A stretch of DNA of 64,000 nt, taken from NCBI GenBank assembly GCA_030849045.1, contig JASAOL010000613.1, positions 558,001-622,000 of the forward strand, read 5' to 3'. The DNA comes from Wallacemonas rigidus (taxonomy: Eukaryota; Euglenozoa; Kinetoplastea; Trypanosomatida; Trypanosomatidae). Shown piece after piece: positions 56,418-64,000 of the stretch (position 1 is the first letter of the stretch; each line of letters begins with the position of its first letter). A program made the translations under genes and the position numbers. The notes under the pieces were generated by a model that had not been told where the DNA came from, did no database searches, and was given only the letters and a program-made list of their open reading frames with translations.

Positions 56418-59066
56418 CTACTCGGCTGGCCCGTCTGCGTCGATCGCGGACATCATGAGAGGTACCGTCCGCTCCGTGAAGTACTCGTTCACAGGCCCTG
56501 CTTCGAGTACCAGCGAAATGGCAAAAGGGAGGTTTGTGGTAATCTCCAGTGCCTGACGTCGCTGCAGGAGTGAGGTGGCGGCTGTCGCTGATACTGACTG
56601 TGTGTCGTCCCCCGTCACATTGAAGATGAGCGCAACCACATCCATTATGGACCGCGTCAAGTCGTGAGCGTGAAGGGGAGCCTGCAGGTACGCCGTGTAG
56701 TCTGCCTTGAGACCGTCTGTGATTGCCGTGCACTCGCTTGTGCCTCGGCACTTCCACCCTGCACGGAACACGCAGTGCTCGAGCATGAGTAAATATGAAA
56801 GAAAGTGGACCGCTGCGTTCGCGGAGAAGGGCAGCCGATCCAAGGTCTCGCGCTGTGAGGCCAGACGATCGGATGCAGCGCGGCGCTTATCGGCCTGCGT
56901 GTTGCTGTACGCCACCTGCTCCAGTACCCACAAGGCGGCGGACTGACCAATAGATTTGAGTGTGTCCATCACATCCGCGAGCTTGTGAGCGGCATCCCCT
57001 GGTGGGATCTTGTCGAGGTGGAGGGAAATAGCCTCCATGGTTGAGCGCCACGCAATCGGGATGTAACCACTTGTGAGAGCGCGTATGGAGGCGGGCGAGG
57101 TGTTGGTGCGAGCGTCGTCGAGCGCCACCCGGCTCAAGTCGTCCAGCAAAGGCAGCAGCGCGCGCGCCACGCCAGCGTCCCATAGATAAGATAGCAGCGC
57201 CGGTGACGTCGCAGAGGCCTCTTTGGCGAAATGAAACAAGGAGCGTGAGACATCGAAAAGCACGACGCTGCCTGCGCTGCGGACTTGCCTACTCCCTCGA
57301 AGGGGCGAGCTTGTCGGCAAGCCGCAACACCTATCGAGTATCTTGGCGGTGGGCACGGCGTCCAGTAGCACGAGTGAGGCCCACATCTTGTCACAGATAA
57401 GGGGCTCCATCATCAAGAGTGGTCCCTCCCGTTGGTAGTGAAAGGTGACGCGCTCTGCGATCTCGAGACCGGCCTCACGCCGCGCGGAGAGGTTCCCATC
57501 GCGCGTGACTGTCAGGGCCCTCAGCAGAGCGAGTCCAGAGTGGCCATCTAGAGACTTAGGAAACGTGTCGATAGCCTCACAGATGTACGTGGCGGCTTCT
57601 TGGCAGTCGTGAATGCGGAAAATGGACAGCAGCGAGCACAGCTCAACAAAGGCCGGGAAGGGGATTTCTGAGGCGGTCTGCGGATCGCGAATACGCCGAG
57701 CCGCCTCCCTCACAACGTCTCGCACCGTCTTTTGACTCACATCGTCGGCGTGCATGGTGCGCATCGCTTGCAAGAGCTGCAGCAGGCTTCGAAAATTGAG
57801 ATCACTCAGTTGTGTCATCAACGCATCGAGAACGAGACTCACACGCTGCGTCCGAAGTGGTGACGCAGCTGGGTACACCTCGTGTACCACCCGCACAAGC
57901 TTGATAAGGTCCGTGGAGGAAACATCGAACGGCCTGTGCAGTATGGCGTCGCTTGCGGCGGTTCCTGTCGGTGGTACCATGGCTGGCGGCGGGCCTGCCG
58001 AGCCAGCGCGCGCTGTCGCCTTCACACGACCTTCCGCCTTATCGAAGACACGCAGAAGACCGTAGCGTGCGAGTTCCGCACATTTGACTGGTTCGTCACC
58101 GAGGCCAGCGACATCGCGCCCCGCCCACGGTGCGGTGGTGTCTTGCTGGGCCAGCAGCGACTCCACTGTGCGAACAAGGAGACGCTGCTTCATGAACAGG
58201 CTGCCACCCTGCTCGGCCAGACCGACGAGCGTGTCCACCTCCGCGGGAAAGTGGATCATCGCACGTGCAAAGTTACTCCAATGTGCGCCGCGCAGAAACG
58301 GCTCCTCAGCGTTCTCCATGACGAACAGAACGAGTGCGTTGCGTAGCAGATTGACGCTTTTCTGGGGGATGGCCATCGCCGCATCACCGCCGCGCGTGGC
58401 CTCCACAGTGCCACGTACAGACTTGGAGAGTGCACGCAGGACGCGGACCGCATCGAGAAGGTTGCAGTAGGCGTTCTCCTCCTTTCGCGGCGCACCTGGT
58501 CTGTACGTTACTGTGAGGGAGAAAACCTCTCCGCAGTACAGAGGAACCAGGAGAGTGACGTTGTACATGGCCAGATCCGCCTCGGTGAAGGCGAACATAA
58601 CACGGGCAACCTCGCGCAGATTGGTGAACTGGATGCGTGTCAAGAGGGCCGCGTAAACGGCCGGATCGCGGACGCCCACCGCGCAGAGGTGCTCGATCGT
58701 CTTGCTCGCCTGTGCGGACGTCATCTTCTGAATGAAGTTCATGCGGTTCGTATCCTCTTTAATGCATTGCGTTAAGGTCTGCAGGAAGCGGCCTGTGGGC
58801 TTTGCCTTGACCACGTGCGCAGAAAAACTCGCATCGCGTAGCAGCTGACCGAGCCAGTGGCGCATCTCCGCCGTATTGTCGCGGCGGTCCAAGGCGGTGC
58901 CTTCTAGGATAGGCACCACGCTGCGAGTGAGGAAGTGCCTCAAGTCATCTTTCGGCACGGGTCGCCTCCCACCACTGATATCGAGCCGCTCGTTCAGCTG
59001 AAAGGTCGCGTACTTGAGAGACGAGTGGGTCACGGTGTTCAGCCACAAGTGACAGTATTTCAGCAT
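56418..59066 (-). CDS. 882-aa protein, probable mitochondrial helical-repeat protein
   Basis: The family is not recognised with certainty. The N-terminus (MLKYCHLWLNTVTHSSLKYA) lacks acidic residues and could be a mitochondrial presequence. The rest is largely helical, with repeated short Leu/Ala-patterned pairs. Examples are TRIQFTNLREVARVMFAF near residue 145, FRSLLQLLQAMRTMHADD, and FVELCSLLSIFRIHDCQE. These resemble the degenerate helical repeats of trypanosomatid mitochondrial RNA-binding and mitoribosome-associated proteins; the 1,277-aa protein at 16164 has a similar look. No RAP domain or catalytic motif was seen. The ATG at 59066 follows a strong acceptor by 5 nt; a longer frame upstream to 59411 runs through hydrophobic pyrimidine-derived sequence and is rejected. 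Confidence 0.78.
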   Translation of the reverse strand: MLKYCHLWLNTVTHSSLKYATFQLNERLDISGGRRPVPKDDLRHFLTRSVVPILEGTALDRRDNTAEMRHWLGQLLRDASFSAHVVKAKPTGRFLQTLTQCIKEDTNRMNFIQKMTSAQASKTIEHLCAVGVRDPAVYAALLTRIQFTNLREVARVMFAFTEADLAMYNVTLLVPLYCGEVFSLTVTYRPGAPRKEENAYCNLLDAVRVLRALSKSVRGTVEATRGGDAAMAIPQKSVNLLRNALVLFVMENAEEPFLRGAHWSNFARAMIHFPAEVDTLVGLAEQGGSLFMKQRLLVRTVESLLAQQDTTAPWAGRDVAGLGDEPVKCAELARYGLLRVFDKAEGRVKATARAGSAGPPPAMVPPTGTAASDAILHRPFDVSSTDLIKLVRVVHEVYPAASPLRTQRVSLVLDALMTQLSDLNFRSLLQLLQAMRTMHADDVSQKTVRDVVREAARRIRDPQTASEIPFPAFVELCSLLSIFRIHDCQEAATYICEAIDTFPKSLDGHSGLALLRALTVTRDGNLSARREAGLEIAERVTFHYQREGPLLMMEPLICDKMWASLVLLDAVPTAKILDRCCGLPTSSPLRGSRQVRSAGSVVLFDVSRSLFHFAKEASATSPALLSYLWDAGVARALLPLLDDLSRVALDDARTNTSPASIRALTSGYIPIAWRSTMEAISLHLDKIPPGDAAHKLADVMDTLKSIGQSAALWVLEQVAYSNTQADKRRAASDRLASQRETLDRLPFSANAAVHFLSYLLMLEHCVFRAGWKCRGTSECTAITDGLKADYTAYLQAPLHAHDLTRSIMDVVALIFNVTGDDTQSVSATAATSLLQRRQALEITTNLPFAISLVLEAGPVNEYFTERTVPLMMSAIDADGPAE

Positions 59067-59407
59067 CGTTGCTAGAGAGAAGAGAAAAGAATTGGGGGCA
59101 CACAAGCATGTGTGCCGCACGCGCAAGAGGGAAGAGGCGCGGAAAGCAAGGCGGAAGAGAGAGAGGGAGAAGAGATTCAACGAATGAAGGACGAACGAAA
59201 ACAACAACAACAGCAACAACAAGGCGCTGGGCGAGAGCGTTTGTGCTACAAGCCAATATAACGGATAGAAGACGCGATCGACGATGTGTGAGGAAGCGCA
59301 TCCCACTGCATATAGAGAGGGAAGGGTTGAAACGGGTCGTGCCAAATGGCTCGGGTGGAAGAGTAATCGTGCGCGTGTATATACTTTTGTAAAACACAGC
59401 TCACATG
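59067..59407 (-). other. Intergenic region
   Basis: 341 nt of spacer with a minus-strand CT tract feeding the acceptor at 59072-59073 and an AAC repeat (59201-59221). No gene was seen. Confidence 0.7.
59072..59073 (-). other. Strong spliced-leader acceptor
   Basis: Minus-strand ATTCTTTTCTCTTCTCTCTAG ends here, 5 nt before ATG 59066. It lies inside the longer open frame and so decides the start. Confidence 0.7.
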
Positions 59408-60640
59408 TCACGGTGTGTGCGTACTGTTTCCTTTCGCTCCGCCGCAGTGCTCTTTCGTTTTCTGTGTTGCGGCCTGTGAAGACCGCTTGTCAGTGACGAA
59501 GCGAAAGAACGTCTCAAAGCGGCGGAGGCGCAGCTGGAGAGCGGCAGCGTCCTGGCACATGAGAAGATGCCAGCATCGAGTGGCCTCAGCCTGCCGCGGC
59601 GGCTTGTACGTACCCGCTGTGACGTCTTCAACCACGCGCGATGCCTGTGCCATGTAGAAGGACGCGTGCTCCGTCACAGGGAGCACCGCGGGCGGATGGC
59701 TTTGCACGGCCAAGTACGCCATAAACCGCGCGAACACCCACCAGTGCAGCGACCAACCTTGTAGAGCAGGCGGGAGAGACAACAGCCGCTGCCGTGCGGT
59801 GAGCGCAGTCAGCATCGGCACACGTTGGTCAGTCGGATGAGCGGCGTCCGTGAATTCCATGACCAACTTGGTGATCACCGTTGGTCGCTTTGCATAGCTG
59901 ATTGGATCTCTCCGCGGCCCAAACGCCCGACGCCATATCGGGCGTCCTGAAAAGCACGTGAAGGTACTGGGTACTGCACCTGCCACGGCGGTCACGGCTT
60001 GTGAGCGGGACAGGAACGCCCCACCATGCTGTACCGGGAACGCGATCTCCGGCGTGAATACAGGCACAGGCGTTTTCATCTTCTCCACTACGTGGCGCAG
60101 CTGGCGCATCGTACAGTCTTCGGATTCGGTGGGGACACGGTCCAATACTCTTTTGCGCTTGCGCCGCGATCGTCCCACCTGGTGCGTATTGTAAGGGATC
60201 AGCGATGAGGCCACACACACGTCGGCGTTCTCTCGCGGCTCCCGTGGCGCGCTCGCCGCTGCCGATGAGGACGGTCGCGTAGATGCCGTGGTCGCAGCAG
60301 GAGTGAACAGCTTAGAGCTGCCAAAGTCCACGAACGTCTGCGCCACTGCGTCCAATAGAACGCCACCAGTCAATACGCCAAACGCGTTGAATACGGCGCA
60401 ATCCGAGTCGAGCCCTAGGTCATCTTCTGCGTTTGGTGAGGAGGCCAGCGAGCCAAAGTGTGCCCCCGTCACCGGATCGGTTCGTCCGGGGCAGTCTTCT
60501 GCCGCGCACAGCTGCAGCGGAAGCCCGGCAAACACATCGCAGGGGCGAAAGCCGTTCGCCCCCTCCGCTGTCTTGCAAAGAATGCCGTTCATGCGGAAAA
60601 CGCGGCTCCGCTCGCAGTCACCTTGCACTGTGGGAAACAT
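59408..60640 (-). CDS. 410-aa protein of unknown function
   Basis: No family is recognised. The first 60 residues contain several Cys (MNGILCKTAEGANGFRPCDV, then AAEDCPG). Residues 90-170 are Ser/Ala-rich. The C-terminal half is folded-looking and rich in aromatic and basic residues (WSLHWWVFARFMAYLAVQ, then LRRFETFFRFVTDK at the end). The ATG at 60640 sits after a T-rich 5' UTR. The first AG after that T tract lies within codons 4-5, so if it is the real acceptor the protein would start at Met17 (60592). There is no signal peptide or clear membrane anchor. Confidence 0.7.
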   Translation of the reverse strand: MFPTVQGDCERSRVFRMNGILCKTAEGANGFRPCDVFAGLPLQLCAAEDCPGRTDPVTGAHFGSLASSPNAEDDLGLDSDCAVFNAFGVLTGGVLLDAVAQTFVDFGSSKLFTPAATTASTRPSSSAAASAPREPRENADVCVASSLIPYNTHQVGRSRRKRKRVLDRVPTESEDCTMRQLRHVVEKMKTPVPVFTPEIAFPVQHGGAFLSRSQAVTAVAGAVPSTFTCFSGRPIWRRAFGPRRDPISYAKRPTVITKLVMEFTDAAHPTDQRVPMLTALTARQRLLSLPPALQGWSLHWWVFARFMAYLAVQSHPPAVLPVTEHASFYMAQASRVVEDVTAGTYKPPRQAEATRCWHLLMCQDAAALQLRLRRFETFFRFVTDKRSSQAATQKTKEHCGGAKGNSTHTP

Positions 60641-61564
60641 CGGGCCCCAAAAAAGAAAAAAAAAAGAAAAAAAAACTCTGACAGGAAAGAAGAGCGGGTC
60701 GTACTTCTGCAAGCGACGCAGTGAGGGAGGGCGTGTGTGAGAGAGAGAGAACGAGAACGAGTGGAGGGGTTCAGAAACCAGGTGTGCGACGTTGAAGCGC
60801 GCGGATACTTGTGGCGTGGATGCCAAGGTTCTTTACCTAATCCGTGTCGCCGTGTGAGCCTGAGTGCCCGCGAGCGAGTGTCAGAGAGAAACTTTGAGGC
60901 GAGCACATCCACAACGGAAAGTCTCGGCGAGTAGCACGTCGCAGGACCGTTGGCTTCAGTGGTGAGTTGTGTGTGTTGCGTCAGTCAAGGTAGGGGGGGG
61001 GGGGACCTCAAACGCCGCGCGTGCACCTTTCTGGTAGGTAAGGCAGCGCACCCGTCTTTTTTTTCTTTTTTTTTTTCTGTCGACAGTGCTCATCGTCTCA
61101 TGCGAAAAGTGCATTAAGAATCGGATGAGTGTTTGCGAGGGCTGAGTAGATGAGGAAATAAATTGTACAGATTATCCCTATGTGGGATGTCATACAACCT
61201 CTCCGCAGAGTGGAAACGCCACGAAACAAGACTGTGTGGTGTGGGGATGTGCAGCGGCGAGCACAGAAGTAGAAGAGACAAGGACCGTTGAGAAATTCAG
61301 AAAAAAAAGGAAAAAAAAAAAAGAAACACAAGAGGAACCAACGCAAATGCACATGTACAGGACATACATCAATCATAGGAAACACACCATGTAGCGAAGC
61401 GTTCAGCAAAAAAAAAAAAAAAAACTATGCGGACGTGCGGGGAGGGCACACAGGCCCATCTACTGAGGCCTCTCGGGCACTAGGGCACCTTTGCTACAAA
61501 ACACACATGCGCGCACACACACACACGGCAGATCAGGGTGATGATGCGCGGTCCATTCTCTACT
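60641..61564 (-). other. Intergenic region
   Basis: Spacer with two long A runs (60651-60673 and 61404-61422), G13 near 60991-61003, T12 and a CA repeat near 61514-61525. No gene was seen. Confidence 0.6.
60678..60679 (-). other. Possible spliced-leader acceptor
   Basis: Minus-strand CTCTTCTTTCCTGTCAG ends here, followed by AG and a T-rich tract before the ATG at 60640. The alternative acceptor after the T tract would fall just inside the open frame. Confidence 0.45.
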
Positions 61565-64000
61565 CTAGGAAGAGCGGGGGATCGAATTCTTTCGTTTTCT
61601 ACGAGGTGAGGACGCACCTGCTGGGGCCAACGAGGCGGGCTGCGAGCCGGACGTAGCTTTGAGCGGCACTGTTCGCTTCGGTTTCCCGCTCGGCGGACGC
61701 GACTTCTTCGAGCCCGCACTTCCGCTTCCAGCACTCCCCCGGGATGCGCGTGCTGCTGTCTTTTTCGTTGACTTTGGCTTCGTATCGTCGCCCATGCTGC
61801 TGTCTGCACCACTTATCGAGGCGACCGACTTCCGCTTCTTACCCGTCGTCGGGGACGAGATGCCGTATCCGAGTGCTTCAGGCGTCAGGAGGCTCATGAG
61901 CTGACTCACTTTTTCGCGTGAGAATGTCGTGGGCGGCTGCGTCTTCGCTGACGGAGTGCGCGCTGTCTTGCTGTCGTTGGCGGCGTCAGCGTTGACCTTG
62001 TCATCCAGATCATCATCAGAGCCTTCACCACCGCGTGGGCTCGTAACTAGGATACCCGTAGAGACAGAGGTTCGCCGCTGCGCCTTCATGGCTGAGCTGA
62101 TTTGCGTCTTCAACGTGTCAAGTACCTCGTCAACGCTACGGTTGTACTCAATGGGGGCGTGTTTCGTCGCGAATGCGCTCAGCGTCATCGAAGCTCCAGC
62201 ACCACCTGCGCCGCCGCGACGGGGAGATGAGAACGGTGAGCTGGCAGCGGAGGTCCCATGGCTGCTGTTACCCCCGCCCTCAGCCCATGCGCGAGGCACG
62301 AGCAAACAGGTGAGACACGACTCCTGTGCGGACACGGCCTGCTCGAGGGCGTACAAGGCGCGCTGCTCGATGGAGTTCAACCCCTCACATGCGTGGTCCA
62401 CCACGACAATGACGAGGAATGGTACCGTGGCTTCCAAGTACGCACCCAGCTGCGCAGTGGTGCACGTGATGTCAGTGACCAGATTCAGCCTGCTCATGGA
62501 GGCCGAGGCCAGAACCGTCGCGACCGAGTTGCCGATGGCGGCGCCTTTGCGCTGTACGTCCGCCGCGCTGTCGCCACTGACGAATGTGTGGATCAGTACC
62601 GACTGCGTGGTTTTCTGTTCGCCCTTCGTGACGCTCATGACCGACTTGCGCGCGGCCAAAGACGACTTGGACACACTCCCCGCGCGCTGTGGGCGGAAGG
62701 ACGACGCGGGATTCGCAAGCCGCGACGGTCCCGAGGACTTCTCCATGTACGGTATGTGCACGACATCAGCGAGCTCTAGCACAGCTCTCGAGCCACTTCC
62801 ACGCCGCATCGCGCGTGATGGAGCGCCGGCGTATGCGTTCTGTACTGCGGTCACCGGCTCTGCATGGAGCGCCACCAGCTCCTTCATGCCGCGCAAACAC
62901 ACCGCCGTGAGAGCATCTTCGTTCGCGAATAGGCCCTGCACCACGTCGTCTTGATCCGCCACCTCCGCCTCAAGCTTTCGCTCGCGCTCCTCGCTTTCCT
63001 TGATGCGGCTGGAGCGCACACCGCGGTTGAACGCTGGTGAGAACTGGTTGCGAATCGTGTTCCCGAGCGACTTGACACGCGACTCGTTCGGCTGCTCCAT
63101 CGCACCGTACTCGGTGGCGGAGGAGATGCGATTCGATTGCAAAGTACCGGCAGCACCGCCCTCGACAAGCACACCAGTCATCTCGTTGTCGAACACGTCG
63201 TTGTCCACCACGTTTGTAACAGAATGGTCAGCGAGCACGATGCCGACCTTGTTGTCAAAGACCAGGTTGCGCTTGACAGTGGGCGGTTTGGTGTCACAGG
63301 ATGCGGGAAAGACGGCGTTGAAGCCGTTTCGGCAGTTGGATACATAGTTTCCATCAAACGTACCGGGCCCGGCAATGAGACAGCCGTCTGAACCGCAGTA
63401 GGAGAGGTTGTTGCCTGTCAGGCTGAGATCGAAGCCGCCGGTACGGATCGAGGTGGGGATGGCGTTAATGCCCTTGTACGCATTGGCATCCTGCACCACA
63501 ACACCCGTTGGAGCATCGAAGACTTCGTTGTCACTGACGATGCCGCCGTAAACAATAAAGCCACAGTCCTTGCTCGAGAGAACGCGATTGTTCGTGAAAA
63601 CGGTGCGGCAGAAAGGGCCCACAACCACACCGACCGTGCAGCCGACGAACAAATTGCTGTGCACTCGACCGTCCGCAGCTGGCAGTGCCTCGCCGCCCTT
63701 GCTGCGCTGGAAGATGCGGTTGTTCTCGAGCCGCATGCTGCCGCGCTCGTGAAGAACAAAGGCTGGGCCGGCGTTTGGCGGTGTGGCCATCGAAAAAGTC
63801 GATGTCGGGCTCAAGCTGTCGTCCCTCCGTGGTGGGAAGAAGTTTTCGACAAACATGGCCGCACCGTCGGCCTTGCCGTGCACAGTCCCGTAAAAGACAC
63901 ACTTGCGAAACACAGCAAAACCACGCTCGACGGTGATGACGTCGCCGAAAGATGCATCGGTCGTGTTGTGGGTGAAGTAGCATTGTGAAAAAGTGGTGGT
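61565..64000 (-). CDS. Right-handed parallel beta-helix protein, 5' end beyond the window
   Basis: The minus-strand frame is open from the right edge, 811 codons to the stop at 61565. The first 280 visible residues are a string of about 22-residue coils with Asn, Gly, Val and Asp at regular places (FTNNRVLSSKDCGFIVYGGI, VSDNEVFDAPTGVVV, VVDNDVFDNEMTGVLVEGG). This is a right-handed parallel beta-helix of the kind found in pectate-lyase-like and FBXO11/NosD proteins. A coiled coil follows (EESEERERKLEAEV), then a compact domain near residues 460-560 with hydrophobic strands (VPFLVIVVVDHACEG). The last 200 residues are Ser/Pro/Lys-rich and very basic (KKTAARASRGSAGSGSAGSK, then PRRKRKNSIP). Function is unknown. 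The beta-helix has no obvious catalytic residues, so a binding or scaffold role is more likely than an enzyme. Confidence 0.85.
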   Translation of the reverse strand, partial: TTTFSQCYFTHNTTDASFGDVITVERGFAVFRKCVFYGTVHGKADGAAMFVENFFPPRRDDSLSPTSTFSMATPPNAGPAFVLHERGSMRLENNRIFQRSKGGEALPAADGRVHSNLFVGCTVGVVVGPFCRTVFTNNRVLSSKDCGFIVYGGIVSDNEVFDAPTGVVVQDANAYKGINAIPTSIRTGGFDLSLTGNNLSYCGSDGCLIAGPGTFDGNYVSNCRNGFNAVFPASCDTKPPTVKRNLVFDNKVGIVLADHSVTNVVDNDVFDNEMTGVLVEGGAAGTLQSNRISSATEYGAMEQPNESRVKSLGNTIRNQFSPAFNRGVRSSRIKESEERERKLEAEVADQDDVVQGLFANEDALTAVCLRGMKELVALHAEPVTAVQNAYAGAPSRAMRRGSGSRAVLELADVVHIPYMEKSSGPSRLANPASSFRPQRAGSVSKSSLAARKSVMSVTKGEQKTTQSVLIHTFVSGDSAADVQRKGAAIGNSVATVLASASMSRLNLVTDITCTTAQLGAYLEATVPFLVIVVVDHACEGLNSIEQRALYALEQAVSAQESCLTCLLVPRAWAEGGGNSSHGTSAASSPFSSPRRGGAGGAGASMTLSAFATKHAPIEYNRSVDEVLDTLKTQISSAMKAQRRTSVSTGILVTSPRGGEGSDDDLDDKVNADAANDSKTARTPSAKTQPPTTFSREKVSQLMSLLTPEALGYGISSPTTGKKRKSVASISGADSSMGDDTKPKSTKKTAARASRGSAGSGSAGSKKSRPPSGKPKRTVPLKATSGSQPASLAPAGASSPRRKRKNSIPRSS

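Noticed and set aside
59067-59411. N-terminal extension of the 882-aa protein with a hydrophobic Leu-rich stretch
   Set aside because: The apparent membrane segment is translated polypyrimidine and lies upstream of a strong acceptor at 59072.
61929-62954. 341-codon plus-strand frame opposite the beta-helix gene
   Set aside because: It is antisense to a coding frame with clear repeat structure, and its Ser/Ala/Cys-rich sequence is what the GC-rich opposite strand would produce by chance.
1-64000. Mobile elements, virus-like copies, CRISPR arrays
   Set aside because: No reverse transcriptase, integrase, transposase or capsid-like frame, no long terminal repeats and no regularly spaced direct repeats were seen. 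The only repeats are microsatellites and pyrimidine tracts.

Overview
This window looks like nuclear DNA of a trypanosomatid (Kinetoplastea). Long intron-poor genes are packed head to tail on one strand and then all on the other. Each gene is preceded by a polypyrimidine tract and an AG that fit a spliced-leader acceptor, and for most genes the first ATG after that AG opens the long reading frame. Gaps are filled with poly-T, CT, CA and GA tracts. The genes use the standard code, and I see no sign of UGA reassignment. I cannot name the genus from sequence alone.

Layout: positions 1 to about 30,081 form the end of a rightward cluster and 30,867 to 64,000 the end of a leftward cluster. The two meet in a convergent strand-switch region (30,082-30,866) that holds a GC-rich block with G-quadruplex potential. 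The rightward genes are the 3' end of an unidentified coiled-coil-like gene, exocyst subunit Sec6, a TATDN1-type TatD nuclease, a 199-aa protein that may be a TFIIIC triple-barrel subunit, a 1,875-aa ABCA transporter, a 127-aa coiled-coil protein, a 1,277-aa probable mitochondrial protein, a 705-aa protein with a possible lipid-binding C-terminus, a 403-aa probably N-myristoylated protein, an XRN 5'-3' exoribonuclease and a DUF1295 membrane protein.

The leftward genes, from the right edge inward, are a parallel beta-helix protein cut by the window edge, a 410-aa and an 882-aa protein of unknown function, a 558-aa protein whose leader may contain a cis-intron, a WD40 protein, an EFHC/Rib72 flagellar protein with three DM10 domains, a SELENOF (Sep15)-like protein that lacks the redox Cys-x-Sec motif, mitochondrial 2-oxoglutarate dehydrogenase E1, the FYVE-type PtdIns3P 5-kinase Fab1/PIKfyve, a TMEM222/RTE1-family membrane protein and the HOPS/CORVET subunit Vps18.

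Trypanosomatid genes are transcribed polycistronically and neighbours need not share a function. Fab1 and Vps18 both act on endosomes and lysosomes, but I treat their proximity as incidental. Start codons were chosen by combining the first ATG after a predicted acceptor with the start of recognisable protein sequence. No tRNA, rRNA, transposon, retroelement or CRISPR array was recognised.
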